Shown piece by piece: positions 9,937 to 21,609 of a DNA stretch of 64,000 bases (position 1 is its first letter; every line of letters begins with the position of its first letter). The stretch comes from Solea solea (lineage: Eukaryota > Chordata > Actinopteri > Pleuronectiformes > Soleidae). Location of the stretch: NCBI RefSeq assembly GCF_958295425.1, contig NC_081150.1, positions 722,501-786,500 of the forward strand. Reading direction: 5' to 3'. The position numbers and the translations under genes were made by a program. Below the pieces are notes generated by a model that made no database searches, was not told the origin of the DNA, and saw only the letters and a list, made by a program, of their open reading frames with translations.

Positions 9937-10680
9937 TCATTCATTCATTCATTCATTCATTCATTATCATTAACCTCCATATGGGGTCGCTGGAAGCTGC
10001 AGCCATTCCCAGCTGACACAGGGTGAAAGGCTGGGTACAACCTGGACAGGTCACAGTCCACCACAGGGTCAACAACCCTTCACTCTCACATTCACACCTA
10101 CGGTCAATTTAGAGCAGGGATGTCAAACATACGGCCCGGGGGCCAGAACCGGCCTGCCAGAGGGTCCAATCCGGCCCACAGGATGAATTTGTTAAAAATT
10201 CACACTACGATTACAATCTAAACGTAATGTCAAATGTAATATGTTTCACTTCCAGATATGTGTGACTAAATGTTTGTGCCTTTATAGATCCAGTGTGATG
10301 TGTAAATAGTAAATCTAGGCATGATATTGTTGAAATTAGACCTATATTTATAAAAATATCATGTTTTATAAAAAATATAAGGAGAAAAACCAAAGAGTTC
10401 TTGTTGTTCATATGTTATTATGCTATTATTTTACTATTTTTACTGGACCGGTCCACTCGAGATGAAATTGTGCTGTATGTGGCCCCTGAACAAAAATGAG
10501 TTTGACACCCCTGAGTGTCCAATTAACATCTGCATGTTTTTGGACTGTGGGAGGAAATCGTAGAACCCACAGAAAACCCATGCACACATGGGTAGAACAT
10601 GCAAGGTCCATACAGAAGGTCGGACCCCGGGTAACAGTGCAAACCATTACTCCGCTGTGTGGCCTCATGCACTCACACAG
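9937..10680 (-). mobile_element. tRNA-headed SINE, family C, split by a hAT MITE
   Basis: In minus orientation this is the abundant fish repeat whose body contains CCTCCCACAGTCCAAAAACATGC. On the plus strand it begins with the tail (TCAT)7 at 9937-9965, runs through GGTCGCTGGAAGCTGCAGCC and ATTCACACCTACGGTCAATTTAGAG to 10114, resumes after the inserted element at 10514 with TGTCCAATTAACATCTGCATG, and continues with AGAACCCACAGAAAACCCATG towards a decayed head near 10650. Other copies lie at 12955, 25300, 31345, 34293, 47775, 53684 and 55590. Confidence 0.8.
10115..10513. mobile_element. hAT-type MITE nested in a SINE
   Basis: The 399-bp element runs from CAGGGATGTCAAACATACGG to ATGAGTTTGACACCCCTG, imperfect inverted ends. 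The right end is identical over 17 bases to that of the element at 35378-35759, which has an 8-bp target duplication. The host SINE reads continuously across the insertion (CAATTTAGAG to AGTGTCCAATT), so the break is precise to about 2 bases, but no 8-bp duplication remains. The subterminal zones are GC-rich (GGCCCGGGGGCCAG) and there is no coding capacity. Confidence 0.8.
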
Positions 10681-10689
10681 TTTGCATCA

Positions 10690-12950
10690 TGTCATGAACA
10701 TGGGGATAAATGTGTAGCTTTGAACATGATCTCCAGTATCAACTTCTCCTTAATGCACCTGTGCTCGGACAGAGGATCGTTCAGATTGAAATGATTTTCT
10801 CACAAATGGCATTAGGACCTAAGTGACGACACAAAGACAGGTTGGTATAGTGACGGCACTTTAATCTATCTAGAAATGCAAGGAGCGTATGTCAGGTAAT
10901 CATATAACTGTCCAACAGGCTTCAAACTTTGACATTGTTTGGATAAGAAATGCAAGATATATCAGTAGATGTGCAATAGACGTCACTAAATCACAATTTA
11001 ATCTGTGCTTCTGCTCCCGTGAGGACTTCATCAGTTTGCATCACCACCATCAGTAAATTGATTGCATGTCCACTGTGGGTGTAAACAGTGGGGCCTGATA
11101 CAGGAAATGCACTAAACCTGCATGTTTTGAGACTAACATGAGCAGAAGATGCATAATCTTGCACAACAAAAAGCACTGCACAGCTGGCAGAAGCACAACG
11201 CCAAGGTCTGACCTACATTCAGACTAACTCTGCAAAACAACTATTCAACCTTTAAGCAGCAGCCAGTCGTAACATACTGCAAAATAAGTTTAATTACTAG
11301 AATCCTCTGTTGGCACTGCATTGTGCTGGGAGCAGCGATTGATTCCAGGTTGTCCTCTGACTCATTAGACCATAGCAGAGCTCTGCCCTGCAAGCTAAAA
11401 GGGAACAGCATCAATCCATAAATCAGCCGACGACACCTCCTCTATTGTGTTGGGGTGAAATATCCCGACATCTGCAGGTGTGTGAGCGACAGGCAATCAG
11501 CCGTCTATAGTCACATTTCAGCCACAACATGGCAGCCGTGTTGCTGATTCCCAGGCTGCTGCATTTGCATTGAATCACAGGTAACTGTGTCTGTGAGGGA
11601 GGCAGTCAGAGTCACAACCAGGAGGAAAATGATGATTCCTCTGAGGACACAACGCTATTGATCTGCTTTCATCTATGGGGCTGCTGGGAGAATGATTGAA
11701 AGCTCGCTCACCACACAGCTACACAGAGACCGAGCGCCTGACTCCTCCTGTGCACTTTATCACTTCAGAAAGAATGAAAACAGCAAGGATGCTTAAAAGG
11801 TGCAGAATTCTAGGTCTCACACGGACATTAACTCTTACTGCTCTTGAATGGACATGTTTGTCACATCGTTTGTGACTTCGGACTCGTTTGTACAAGGGCT
11901 CTCACTTTTCCCAAAGATTTCCCAAAAAGTTTCAATGAATATTCTGCAATTCTTTAAAAGACATTCAGATGTCTTACTATTAGTCTTGTGCACGGCAAGA
12001 TCACCCAAGATCACGCACACATTTTCCCCTTCCCCAATAATTTGAGTTCATATTTCAAATGACACACTCTACAACCACTAGCAATTGTGCTCATTTCAAT
12101 TTATATTTTATTTAATGAATTTGTATTTATTTAGGAAAGACTGAGTCTGCAGTTATTTACACTGCTTGTGTCTCACGGCTGGAAAGCTGGAGTCACAAGA
12201 CTGTATCATGTAAACACAGCAAAGTGAGCTGTGTTTCTACTGACTGAATAAACAGGAGCATGCCGGGCTTGCACTGATTCTTTCTATGACGTATTTAAGT
12301 GAAAGACGATGTGATGTCCACACGGGATTTTATTCTGAAAAGTAAACTGGATTTTGTGTTGTGACGGTTTAGCGTGGGCACAGTGTCCTGTGATGGGCCC
12401 AAAAGGGCATTCAAGATGGATTTGAGGCCAAGCTGCACCCACATCACTGTCTGCTGGACCACACAGTCTACTGCACTTCTGGGCTGTATATTTTTAACTC
12501 AAAGGGGAAATTTTAAGGTTCAAATATGACCTTTTCACCCCAAGTTCAGAGGATTATCTGAGTAGCCGAAGTTGTTTGTTTTGTTCAAGATTAAGATCCA
12601 TTCGAACTTCCGGGTTAAGTTCAGATGGGGGAATAAAAAATAAACACATATAACAAATAAACACAAAACAAAAATATTTAAATCAAGAAATGTCATTCAA
12701 TTCAATTCCAATAAGACAATTGATAGCTAAAAATGTAAAATTGTAAGGAAATGAAAGAAAGTCTTATTGATTGATTAACAGAGCAAGTGAGTGAAGGGAG
12801 TCAATTTCCACTCATTGCTCACAGACGTGAGACCGTTCTGCTGATTACTGCTCTCGGCTCCGGTCAATTTTCACCTCACTGGAAGGAAATCGCTTTCAAA
12901 AATTGCTTGCTCCAAAAAAGGAAACAATCACTTGGTTTAAGACAAGGATT
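10690..12950. other. Gene-free, partly regulatory-looking stretch
   Basis: The sequence from about 11220 to 11760 has balanced base composition and few repeats, and includes an exact POU octamer ATTTGCAT near 11565. That texture is like conserved non-coding DNA in vertebrates, but conservation cannot be judged from one sequence. The rest is AT-rich and featureless. Confidence 0.35.
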
Positions 12951-12954
12951 GAAC

Positions 12955-13090
12955 TATTCTGCTGTGTGTGTGTCTCTGGGTTTTCTCATCGTCCAAAAAC
13001 ATGCAATACGGGTAAAACGGACCCACGACATTGAGCGTGAGAGTGTTTTTCTCTGGTTCTCTCCAGGGTGTGCTCGCCTATCGTAGCGAC
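12955..13090 (+). mobile_element. SINE family C fragment
   Basis: GGGTTTTCTCATCGTCCAAAAACATGCAA with a later CTCCAGGGTGTGCTCGCC corresponds to the family C body in plus orientation. Head and tail are lost. Confidence 0.6.
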
Positions 13091-13682
13091 ATTTGACTGC
13101 TGGTTATGTTTCATATGTCGTCAGCATTCTTCACACACAGATAAAGGTATTGTATAGATTTAAAAGAGAGAGAGGACAGAGCACATCTGCTTTGCACCCT
13201 CCAAGCACAGCAGCAACAAGCTCCTTATGGACTCATGTGCGCCCCCTTTCAGTGTGGCAAGGTACTGTCTGCCTCACCTTGTGCCTTTTCACTGCTGTTT
13301 CACGTCCAATCAGCAAGACTAATTCATGTGTATAATAAACGTGTCTGCAAACATACAGAGGGACAGCAGCATGAAAACACCATGATGACAGGTGAGGCTC
13401 CCCTGACCACACATCCCTGGTTGTGAAGGAAAAACGTTTTCCTTCACCATCTTCAGTTGATATTATGCAGAGCTGCCTCAATCAGACTGAAGTCAATTCT
13501 GTAATATTATAAAGGGAAATTTAGGCTCCTAATGCCTGTTCCTTTGTAATAAATAACAAGGGAAGGAGAGAGAGAAGGTCATTTCTACAGCTAATGGGAC
13601 TATTTCAATTCCAGCCCCGTTCCGAAACATGAAAACCTAAATTTGTACTGACAGGTGATCATTTAAACTAAGTGGAATAGCC

Positions 13683-13705
13683 TGTGTGTGTGTGTGTGTG
13701 TGTGT
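13683..13705. repeat. (TG) microsatellite
   Basis: Uninterrupted TG run of 23 bases. Confidence 0.95.
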
Positions 13706-13751
13706 CATATTTCCTTTCAGTCACTTCTATTCACTCCCAGCCTTTGACTTC

Positions 13752-13775
13752 ATGCATATGCAGGTGAGTCAGCTG
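13752..13775. promoter_or_regulatory. Cluster of octamer-like, AP-1 and E-box motifs
   Basis: ATGCATATGCA (octamer-like), TGAGTCA (exact AP-1 consensus) and CAGCTG (E-box) lie within 24 bases. Such motifs are short and frequent by chance; the cluster is only a candidate enhancer core. Confidence 0.25.
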
Positions 13776-13799
13776 CAGAGGGAAGGAGCTGGTTGAGGT

Positions 13800-15390
13800 T
13801 TTCTCTCATCACAGCAGCAGGCTGCACATACAGATCTCACAAGCATTTACCTCTAACTCTTACCTCCCTATTCAAGTGTCACACTTATTCTGGGAATCTG
13901 CAAAACTCTCTGCCTTCAGAGGTAGATAAACAGTGGGGTCTTCATCCTCCTTATCCTCCTCCTCGCTAACTCTCTGCCGTTGTGCCGTACTCACCTGGGC
14001 TCTCTCAGTACCCAGAGACACACCCAGGCCAGCCAGGGTCAGGGGTCAGAGTGTGAGTGATGGACATAGGTCAAAATAATTGTACCTATGTTTATCAAAT
14101 GGCTATAAAAAAAAGAAAAAGATGAAAAAGAATAGAGATTGTGTTAATTTACGTACAGAGCAGAGGAAAGGTGTGAGTGGTGTCTGTTGCATGGCTAGTG
14201 GGAACACGAAATGTGAAAATGTGTTTTGAAGTATAATTCCTGCAGAATTCATTGGCTCGCCCCAAACACTTCATCGGAAGAAAAAGATGATGAAAAACAT
14301 GTTTTTATATACTGTATTTTTATACAGGAGAAATGTTGCCTTAGAAGCTGAGTTTTATTATTTAATTTTATCTATATATGAAAGAGACAATGATGATCAT
14401 TGTAAGACATGTGTTGTCATACTTTGGTTAGAAATAACACCCTCCACTATACGATCACAGTTTAACAAATATTTAATATAAAATATAAAAATCTCCGTGC
14501 GTGATGTCGACAGACTGTTCCTGATGCATGTGCACATACACGATGCAGTAAGACTGTTACATAGAGAACGTCACACATGCAACAGTGTTTCTGTGTCGTG
14601 AGCTGGAACCTGTGCAGGTTTCAGAACCCAGGATCAGGTGTTATAATCATCTGTGTGGCGTTGCCTCCGGAGGCCTTGACAGTGAATTCTGGCATCCCAG
14701 AACCATTTATAGCAAGTAATATAATATGTGAGATCTCTGCTCCATGAACGTAATCACTAAGTGAAACGGCCTGTTATCATTTTACAGCGTCACTACTGTA
14801 TTTATGTGTGACGGCGTTACAATAAATCCACGTGTGAGTGATAAAAACAGGTTTTCAGGGACGAATGCACACGACATCACAAACACATCAATAACAAAGC
14901 GTCAGGTGAGAGAGGCTGAGCTGCGACTCATGTAGAATCTCAGCCACAGAAAAACAACCTTTAAATAATATTACGGGTCAACAAAGTTTTAATGGGAGAG
15001 TTAGGCATCACCCTCAAATGTGATTCATGGCTTTTTGGTGTATATTTACGTTGTTTACACATGCCAGTATTCTTAATTTGATGATATTTCAATGCGGAAC
15101 TGTCACTTCATTTCAGAATAAGCCTATAAAGCAGCGAAGGTGCTGACACATGAGAAGAGATATGAGCGGTGGGATTAATCATGTGCCACAGAACGTGTAT
15201 AAGTCAGAGCATAGCTCAGCTAAGCTGGTGGGGAAGGGAGGGAGAGAAAGCAAACACTCACACACTGATGGATGAGCATGGATTGGATTTACTGCTCCGC
15301 CGACTTCCATCACATCCAGCCACATGAGGTTTGTACTACACTAAGGTAGTAGCAGGTCTCCTCGTGTGAGCCTCGACTCGACTCTACAGG
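13800..15390. other. Gene-free stretch
   Basis: Unique-looking, with no open frame above 65 codons and no recognised repeat. Confidence 0.5.
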
Positions 15391-15641
15391 TCGTTTTTGC
15401 TTTTCCATTAGGAACTTACCTGGTGCTTTTTTTGGTACCTGCTCCGGTGAGGCTCCAAGAGAGCTGAGCTGGTACTAAAATCAACACACTGCTGGGCTCT
15501 GAGTCAAGAGCACCATGCCAATGTCCAAATGTAGATCAGTTAAAAAGTTAAAAACCCTGAAAATACTCAAATGGGACATCAACAGACTGCTGGCCGCTGA
15601 TTGGTCACAGAGTGTCGTCACTCAAGACTGCGACATGCAGC

Positions 15642-15767
15642 ATGCAGCACATGCAGTACATGCAGTACATGCAGCACATGCAGTACATGCAGCACATGCA
15701 GTACATGCAGCACATGCAGTACATGCAGCACATGCAGTACATGCAGTACATGCAGTACATGCAGCAC
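15642..15767. repeat. 9-bp minisatellite (ATGCAGYAC)14
   Basis: Fourteen contiguous 9-bp units that differ only at the Y position (T or C). Since 9 is a multiple of 3, all three plus frames stay open and read as three-residue repeats. The open frames here are therefore not genes. Confidence 0.97.
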
Positions 15768-15943
15768 AAGAATCAAAGTGAACATTGCAGAACTGCAGAT
15801 CTGTCGGGAGACTTTAGTGACTTTTCCAGTGACTGTGTTACAGAGTCTGTGCTTCAGTCCTGAATGATTCTGTGAACAAAATCCTTTTAATGATCTGATT
15901 TCACTGATTCAGTAAACCAAAAACAACTGCTTGCTCGTCGCTA

Positions 15944-15958
15944 GTGTGTGTGTGTGTG
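15944..15958. repeat. Short (GT) run
   Basis: GT run inside the TIR element, at the position equivalent to the GT run 6226-6248 in copy 1. Confidence 0.85.
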
Positions 15959-16138
15959 GTCTGTGTATAAATGATGTCGCGGCAGTTTTGTGCCCATGTT
16001 GAGGAGACACTGTGAAGTAAAGGAAAACGATGTCTCAGATACCAAGTCGAGAAGTCGAGTCGAGAAGTGCTACAACTGTATAATGGAAAAGTGTGCTTTT
16101 CCAGTCTTGATGACTGCTTTACACTGCACTTTTTCTTT

Positions 16139-16310
16139 TTCCATTCACACCATTCACTCACACGTTCACACCATTCACTCACACGTTCACACTATTCACA
16201 CACACATTCACTCACACATTCACACCATTCACACACACATTCACTCACACATTCACAAGCAACGCATGGCTAAGTGTCTCGGCCAAGAGGCCACAGACAT
16301 CAAGCAATGC
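16139..16310 (-). mobile_element. SINE family A fragment (copy 3) with expanded CATTCACA repeat
   Basis: A degenerate array of CATTCACAC/CATTCACTCACACGTTCA units (16139-16256) leads into AGCAACGCATGGCTAAGTGTCTCGGCCAAGAGG, the family A body in reverse orientation. The head end is lost. Confidence 0.65.
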
Positions 16311-16405
16311 AGTAGGTGGCGTCAGAACAAACAAGGGAGACATTTGCCTAAATATCAACTTAACTTCTTGTACAAAATCCAAGCACTTTCAAAGACCCAT
16401 GTCTA
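16303..16405. repeat. Dispersed repeat, unknown family (copy 2)
   Basis: It shares GTAGGTGGCGTC, AACAAAC, ACTTCTTGTACAAAAT and CACTTTCAA, in order, with 540-695. Confidence 0.5.
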
Positions 16406-16439
16406 CTTAGGGGGATTTTCAAAAACAGTATGAACAGTA

Positions 16440-18334
16440 TGGAATTGATTAAAGCATAATTAAAACAACTAAATGTTTCATTGCAGTCAAAATTGAAATA
16501 TAATGGTCATAACATAACATGGACAATATCTGAGGAGAAGTTCGAGAGAGTGTTGGCAGTGATTTCAGCATTGTCAGTCTTCTCTAGGTAATGTTAGGAA
16601 TATGTTTGGACTCTAGTGCAGGTAAAGTGAGTGGAGGTACAGGAGACCATGACGTTCAGCAAGTCAGGGGTTGATTATCGTTCACCTGTGTCTACACAAA
16701 GGCTTCCAGATCCCAACACAAACTTTGGTGATTCATTTCCATCATTGGCATCACCTTGTTCCTCGTGGCTCTATAAGTTGGCAGCTCCACCAGCTCACAG
16801 ATCGCCGCCATCACTGAAGTATGGGCGACAGCGAGCAGTCAGCGCTGCAGGGATCACAATCCAGATAAAACTGGGCTGTGACAGAAACTAAACCTCATGC
16901 GTGTAATGTTGCTATTCCATTTGAACATCTGGCTTGAAAAGATACAGAAACCAAGAAGTGATGCAAATATGATATTTCATGAGCCCCCAAAACAACAAAA
17001 AACTCTACTTATATATTTATAGGCTGTATTTTAGCTGCTGTTCCAATTTGCCTTAGTGATACAGAAAAGCAAGGATTTTAATATCTAGTATATTCTATTT
17101 TATCAGTATCATTTCAAACTCAATTAAAGCATTGAAAAACATATAGATGCTACGCAGCTTTATTTGTGTATCCATGAGAGACTAAATTAAATAATAAAGT
17201 TACATTTAAGAAAACATCATCAGACCCATAGAAACTGTTGATGAAGACTGACGTATAAAGACAGTTCATCATTTAAAGAGGCAAAAGACAATGTTCTTGT
17301 TAATTCTTAGTCTTTAGAAGTTCTAAGGTACTTTTTTGTCAGAGCTGAGGACAGTTTCACAAACTTATACTAAGAAGCTCTTGTCATTATTGCAGTCTAC
17401 AAATGGTGCAATCTAGTAGGTGTAAGCGAGGCAGGGGCTGAGGCTTTGACATCCTTAGGTCATAAAAAAGCAGAACAACACAGAACGTCTTTGCTGAATG
17501 AATGTGGTTAAGTGGTTAAGTTAAGTTAGTCTTAAGCTGTTAGTTCCAGCGTCATTTACACCTGAAGCCAGAGCTGTGAGGAGTGTGTGTTGGTGTTGAA
17601 ACTTGAGTTTTATGTTGCCGATGTTATGGTTGTGCCTCTGTTTGGTCTTTGTTATCAGAATAGATGTAACATCATATGCTTTTACTTCATCTGAGTCTGA
17701 TACACCGAGCGTATCGCAGACGACCAACATGTGGTTATCACCATGATTTCACTCACGCTGTTGCAAGAAGACGGCAAATCAACGTCTCTGTCACCAGAGA
17801 GGAGAGAGTTGGAAAAACGCCTGTACAGGGTTTCCATTGTTTTGGCCTGTTTTTACACATTGAAACAAATGTTATTTTAAATTGTTCAAACTGTTCAAAT
17901 TTTAAATTTAACACACAAAATCTAGTGTTCATGTACAACTACAGTTTTTGTTTTACTTCATTTTAAATCGTTAATACACTATTTTAACAGACAGTACATA
18001 TAACAATATAACTGCCACATACTGAAAGTTATTCTGGAAAAATGGGCAAAAGCATTTACTTACAGGACATTTTCTGGCCCATTTATGATTAAAATAAGCA
18101 CAACAAAGTTGTTAAAGGGTTAACTAGCATAATGAATGTTGCTGTTGTCAATTATGTATAAAGGGAAATACAGGACAGCATCGTGTAAACTTATTTTATA
18201 ATATACTGTACATGTATTTAAAAGTTACACACGACCGATTGAATTTGTGATTTGTATTTGTTTCATATTTATGTAAATTGTTAAGTGTAAAAGGTTATTA
18301 ATGGAACTTTTCACAATCTTATCCTAAAAAATTG
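16440..18334. other. Gene-free stretch
   Basis: Nearly 1.9 kb with only short chance frames (longest 96 codons, at 17676) and no recognised repeat. Confidence 0.5.
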
Positions 18335-18342
18335 ATTGCAAT

Positions 18343-19133
18343 TAGAGATGGTCTGAAAATTATTGGCCGGCAAATGGCCAAAAAAGGCATTTTTGGTTTT
18401 CGGCTGCAAGACTTTTAACACAGAAACAACACGACCCAAACAGGATGTTGTGATGACGCTCACAAAAACTGCAGCCAACACACACCTGTCTATTCCCACT
18501 CAGAGTCTGTCCAAGATCAGTTTGCAACACGATGTGAGGATTCAATGCTGGAAAGTGAAACTGGGCTGCATACAGTGCAGATTATGACATTCACTTCACA
18601 CCAGAGAACATTCTCTCTCTATGAGCAGTTAACTAAAGAGATCAGCTCATCTGATGCATCTGTGTTATTCCATTAACTGCAGCACTAAAGCGTCTTCTAC
18701 ACAAAGAGATTAGAGACGGACCACGGAGTGAAAACATGAAAAGATCTGATTGGATCTCCTGCACTTCATCATGACTCTTCTCCATCCTCGTCATAAAGAT
18801 CATTATTTGGATGTGGGGATAAAACTGCGTGAAGAAAAATGATCCATGCATCCTCGTTGTCTGATATGTTCCATGAGATCCTCCTAAATATTTTCATAGA
18901 TTCTTAATTGCTTTATTCTTTGAAGCATGAATATTAATCTATACTACTATAATATAATAGACTGTAATTGCAATGCCTTGACGTTAGTGAGGTAAGCACA
19001 CTCAGCCCCAGCCATAGCAACACAATTAGATTTAAAAAAACAAACAAACAATGGTACAGAATTGGCATAATAATTCATTCTGGTGTTTCGATTTTGGTTT
19101 TCGGCCAAAAATTTTCATTTCAGTGCATCCATA
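18343..19133. mobile_element. hAT-type non-autonomous element with target duplication
   Basis: The left end TAGAGATGGTCTGAAAAT and right end ATTTTCATTTCAGTGCATCCATA are decayed forms of a fish hAT terminal repeat (usually starting TAGGGATGCACCGA). GGTTTTCGGC words lie just inside both ends in inverted order. The element is flanked by ATTGCAAT (18335-18342) and ACTGCAAT (19134-19141), an 8-bp target duplication with one difference, the length expected for hAT. The 791-bp interior has no transposase. Confidence 0.82.
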
Positions 19134-19141
19134 ACTGCAAT

Positions 19142-19913
19142 GATGTGTAGTGAACAGTAAAAAATAAGTAAATTAACAGGCACCGCAAAGACTAATCAAT
19201 TATTAACCGATCACAAAATGAATTGGCTCCTTAAATGTGAATATTTTCTGGATTCTTTGCTCAATAAAGAAAAGAAATCATTAAACAAAATATTCATTTT
19301 GGTTTGTGGACGAAACAAGACTTTTGAGAACATCATCATCATTTTGATTTACTAGTACTTGCCATATTAACCGACTATGAACAGAATTCTTAGTTGCAGA
19401 ACCTGTAAGTAATGTTTATGCTTCTATCAGTTTTAACAGTATTGATCATTTTAAACCACAAACATGGTGTGTCATGAAGACGCTGCACATTTGACCTGAG
19501 TTGACCTCTGGGTGCAGCCAGATGCTTTAGGACTGAACTGAAATGAACCCGTTAGCCTTCAACCATGCAATAAAACCCTATCTATTTATTTATTTATGTA
19601 TTAATATTCACCATGCTGTGGCTGTGGCATGTGGTGTGTGTGAGTGAGTGTTCAACACATACCCTCTATTCCTCATGACTGCCAGAGGTGGTGTTTAGCA
19701 CCTGCACACGCACAGATCCAGTATCTATAATGACAAAAGAGAGAAAATGAGAATGGATCCACATGAATAATCACACATGTTACATCTCTGCTACAAAAGA
19801 ACGAGTACACAGAGCAGAACATGAAATGAAAAAATGTCCGGTTCTGAATTAGAAACAATCACACCGTGGAAATGTCTGAACAAACCCACTGACTGATTTC
19901 AAGCTCACAGCCT
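19142..19913. other. Gene-free stretch
   Basis: AT-rich; nothing recognised. Confidence 0.5.

Positions 19914-19944
<31 letters not shown>
19914..19944. repeat. Poly(G) run of 31
   Basis: Thirty-one consecutive G residues. Long G runs are rare in vertebrate DNA, can form G-quadruplexes, and are often misassembled or slip in sequencing, so the exact length is uncertain. Confidence 0.9.
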
Positions 19945-20940
19945 CTCATCCAGTTTCTAGTTTGCACGACAAATGGGATCCAGAGGGAAAAACAGTGAGT
20001 TAAAATAGTTCAAATACATCCACAGATGAGAAGAAAACACAACTTGATGGTGTGAAATTGCTCCTCTCTTCGGTTCATTTGGAGGCAGCTCACTGATTGT
20101 GTGCACGCCTGGTAACAGTGGCCTTAAATCAGCATTTGTTATATATACACATATATATGTACATAGATGTACAGATGTACAGGTGTATTTAATAAAGTGG
20201 CCACAAAAAGTATGTGAATTTAAATATGTGTAATGTCACATTATGTGATTTTACTTTCAAACATCAATCACTGCAAGTGTCAATGACATGAAAAGACAGT
20301 GCGAGAGAGAATCAATGATTTCTTGCCCCACTTGTTAGAGACAATCATTCTGCCTCGGGGGAAAAAAAATGTTCAATTATAAAACACGAAACATAAATAA
20401 TCTGCAAACCACTTCTTTGTGATTTCCTGCTTCACATCAGGCTGTACGTTCTCCCGTGTAGAGTTATGTCGTGCAACTATAACCAATTATGAGAATATGA
20501 TGACATCAGTTGTGAAGTCAGTGCACATGGCGATCAATACGACTTATACTCAGCACCTCACATGGGACTGGGAGGTGCAGACCCTGGGGAGGACGTCCAG
20601 GAGATTGTTGTGATTGCAGCGCTGGAGGTCAAAGGCAGCGGGGTCAAACCCCACAGGCTGCCACGCCCCCAGGATAAATGTGCGCCTCTTTAATTGTGTA
20701 ACCAGAGCAGCTGCACAGAGAGGAAATCCAGTATATCACACAGGAAGAGGGTCACACATGTACAGCAGGATGAAAATATCATCCAGCTCCTGGAGGACAC
20801 CACACTCTGCCAGTCATGACCGCGCTCACACACTCAGGCGACGGGGGCATGTGTTTGCCAAGCCTTCCAGAACAAATATTCATTTAATTTATGTAAATAT
20901 GCACAGGGGTGGGCTCATTTTAATTATTAAAAGGGGGCGG

Positions 20941-20982
<42 letters not shown>

Positions 20983-21480
20983 AACAGATTGCTCTGCTGG
21001 TAATTCGGCTGCATCTGACATGTCCTCTCTCATTATTAACAGCAGCGTTGTACACGGGCGAAAAAAAGAAGAGAGCAGCGTTATTTCTGTGGCTGCTGGG
21101 ACAAAAGTAAACTAATGACACTCAGTGAAACACATGAGCAACAGCATTTTAGCTGAGTCATGTTTATTTCTGCATTTGTTACACAGTAGGAGGAAATATG
21201 TCTTTAAAGTAGAATGAAAGGTCTAAAATGACTGTATCGGACTGATATCGGCATCAGAAGACACTCGAGTTTGTGACATCGGTCTCAGAGATGAAAGAGT
21301 GATATTTAAGACAAATGTGACAATAAAGATTTAACAAAGTCTCTCCCCTCACATCCTGTGTCACTTAACTTTTCTTTAAGCAAAGCTGGGGCAGGCAGCA
21401 TATTGATCGTATCACTAATCAATAATGCATCAATAGTCAATCAATTTTAGTCTGCTGTCACTCAAGCAGTGTGAGGCTGT
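19945..21480. other. Gene-free stretch with a (TG) array
   Basis: The (TG)20 array is at 20942-20981. The 129-codon frame at 20614-21003 ends in this array and shows no domain. A GGTCAAACCCC motif near 20640 resembles a B box, but no cloverleaf forms around it. Confidence 0.5.
20942..20981. repeat. (TG)20 microsatellite
   Basis: Uninterrupted 40-base TG run. Confidence 0.97.
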
Positions 21481-21504
21481 TTCCACACAGAAACAGAATT
21501 TTGT

Positions 21505-21605
21505 CTATAGGACACATCGACATGTAGACAAGTGGAGCCGGGAATCAAACCCACAAGTGTCAGGTTGAAAGATGACTCGCTCTACCACTGATCCGCCGCC
21601 GCACC
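21505..21605 (-). mobile_element. tRNA-derived SINE, family A (copy 4)
   Basis: This is the best preserved tRNA-like head of the minus-strand copies. The minus strand reads GGTGCGGCGGCGGATCAGTGG, then TAGAGCGAGTCATC (A-box region), GTTTGATTCCCGGCTCC (B-box region) and CTTGTCTACATGTCGATG. The body is shortened. No simple repeat is expanded in this copy. Confidence 0.8.
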
Positions 21606-21609
21606 ATTG

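Larger units (their letters stand above)
15398..16093. mobile_element. Non-autonomous TIR DNA element with internal minisatellite (copy 2)
   Basis: Ends TGCTTTTCCATTA (15398-15410) and TAATGGAAAAGTG (16081-16093) are inverted repeats matching at 11 of 13 positions. The inside begins TACCTGGTGC, GGTACCTGCTCCGGTGAGGCTCCAAG and near the right end has (GT)n then GTATAAATGATGTCGCGGCAGTTT, as in copy 1 at 6025-6336. A 14-unit minisatellite (15642-15767) has grown inside it. There is no transposase, and I could not define a target duplication. Confidence 0.7.

Noticed and set aside
20590..20680. Possible tRNA or SINE head around GGTCAAACCCC
   Set aside because: A B-box-like word and short stem exist, but no A box, anticodon arm or acceptor stem could be formed.
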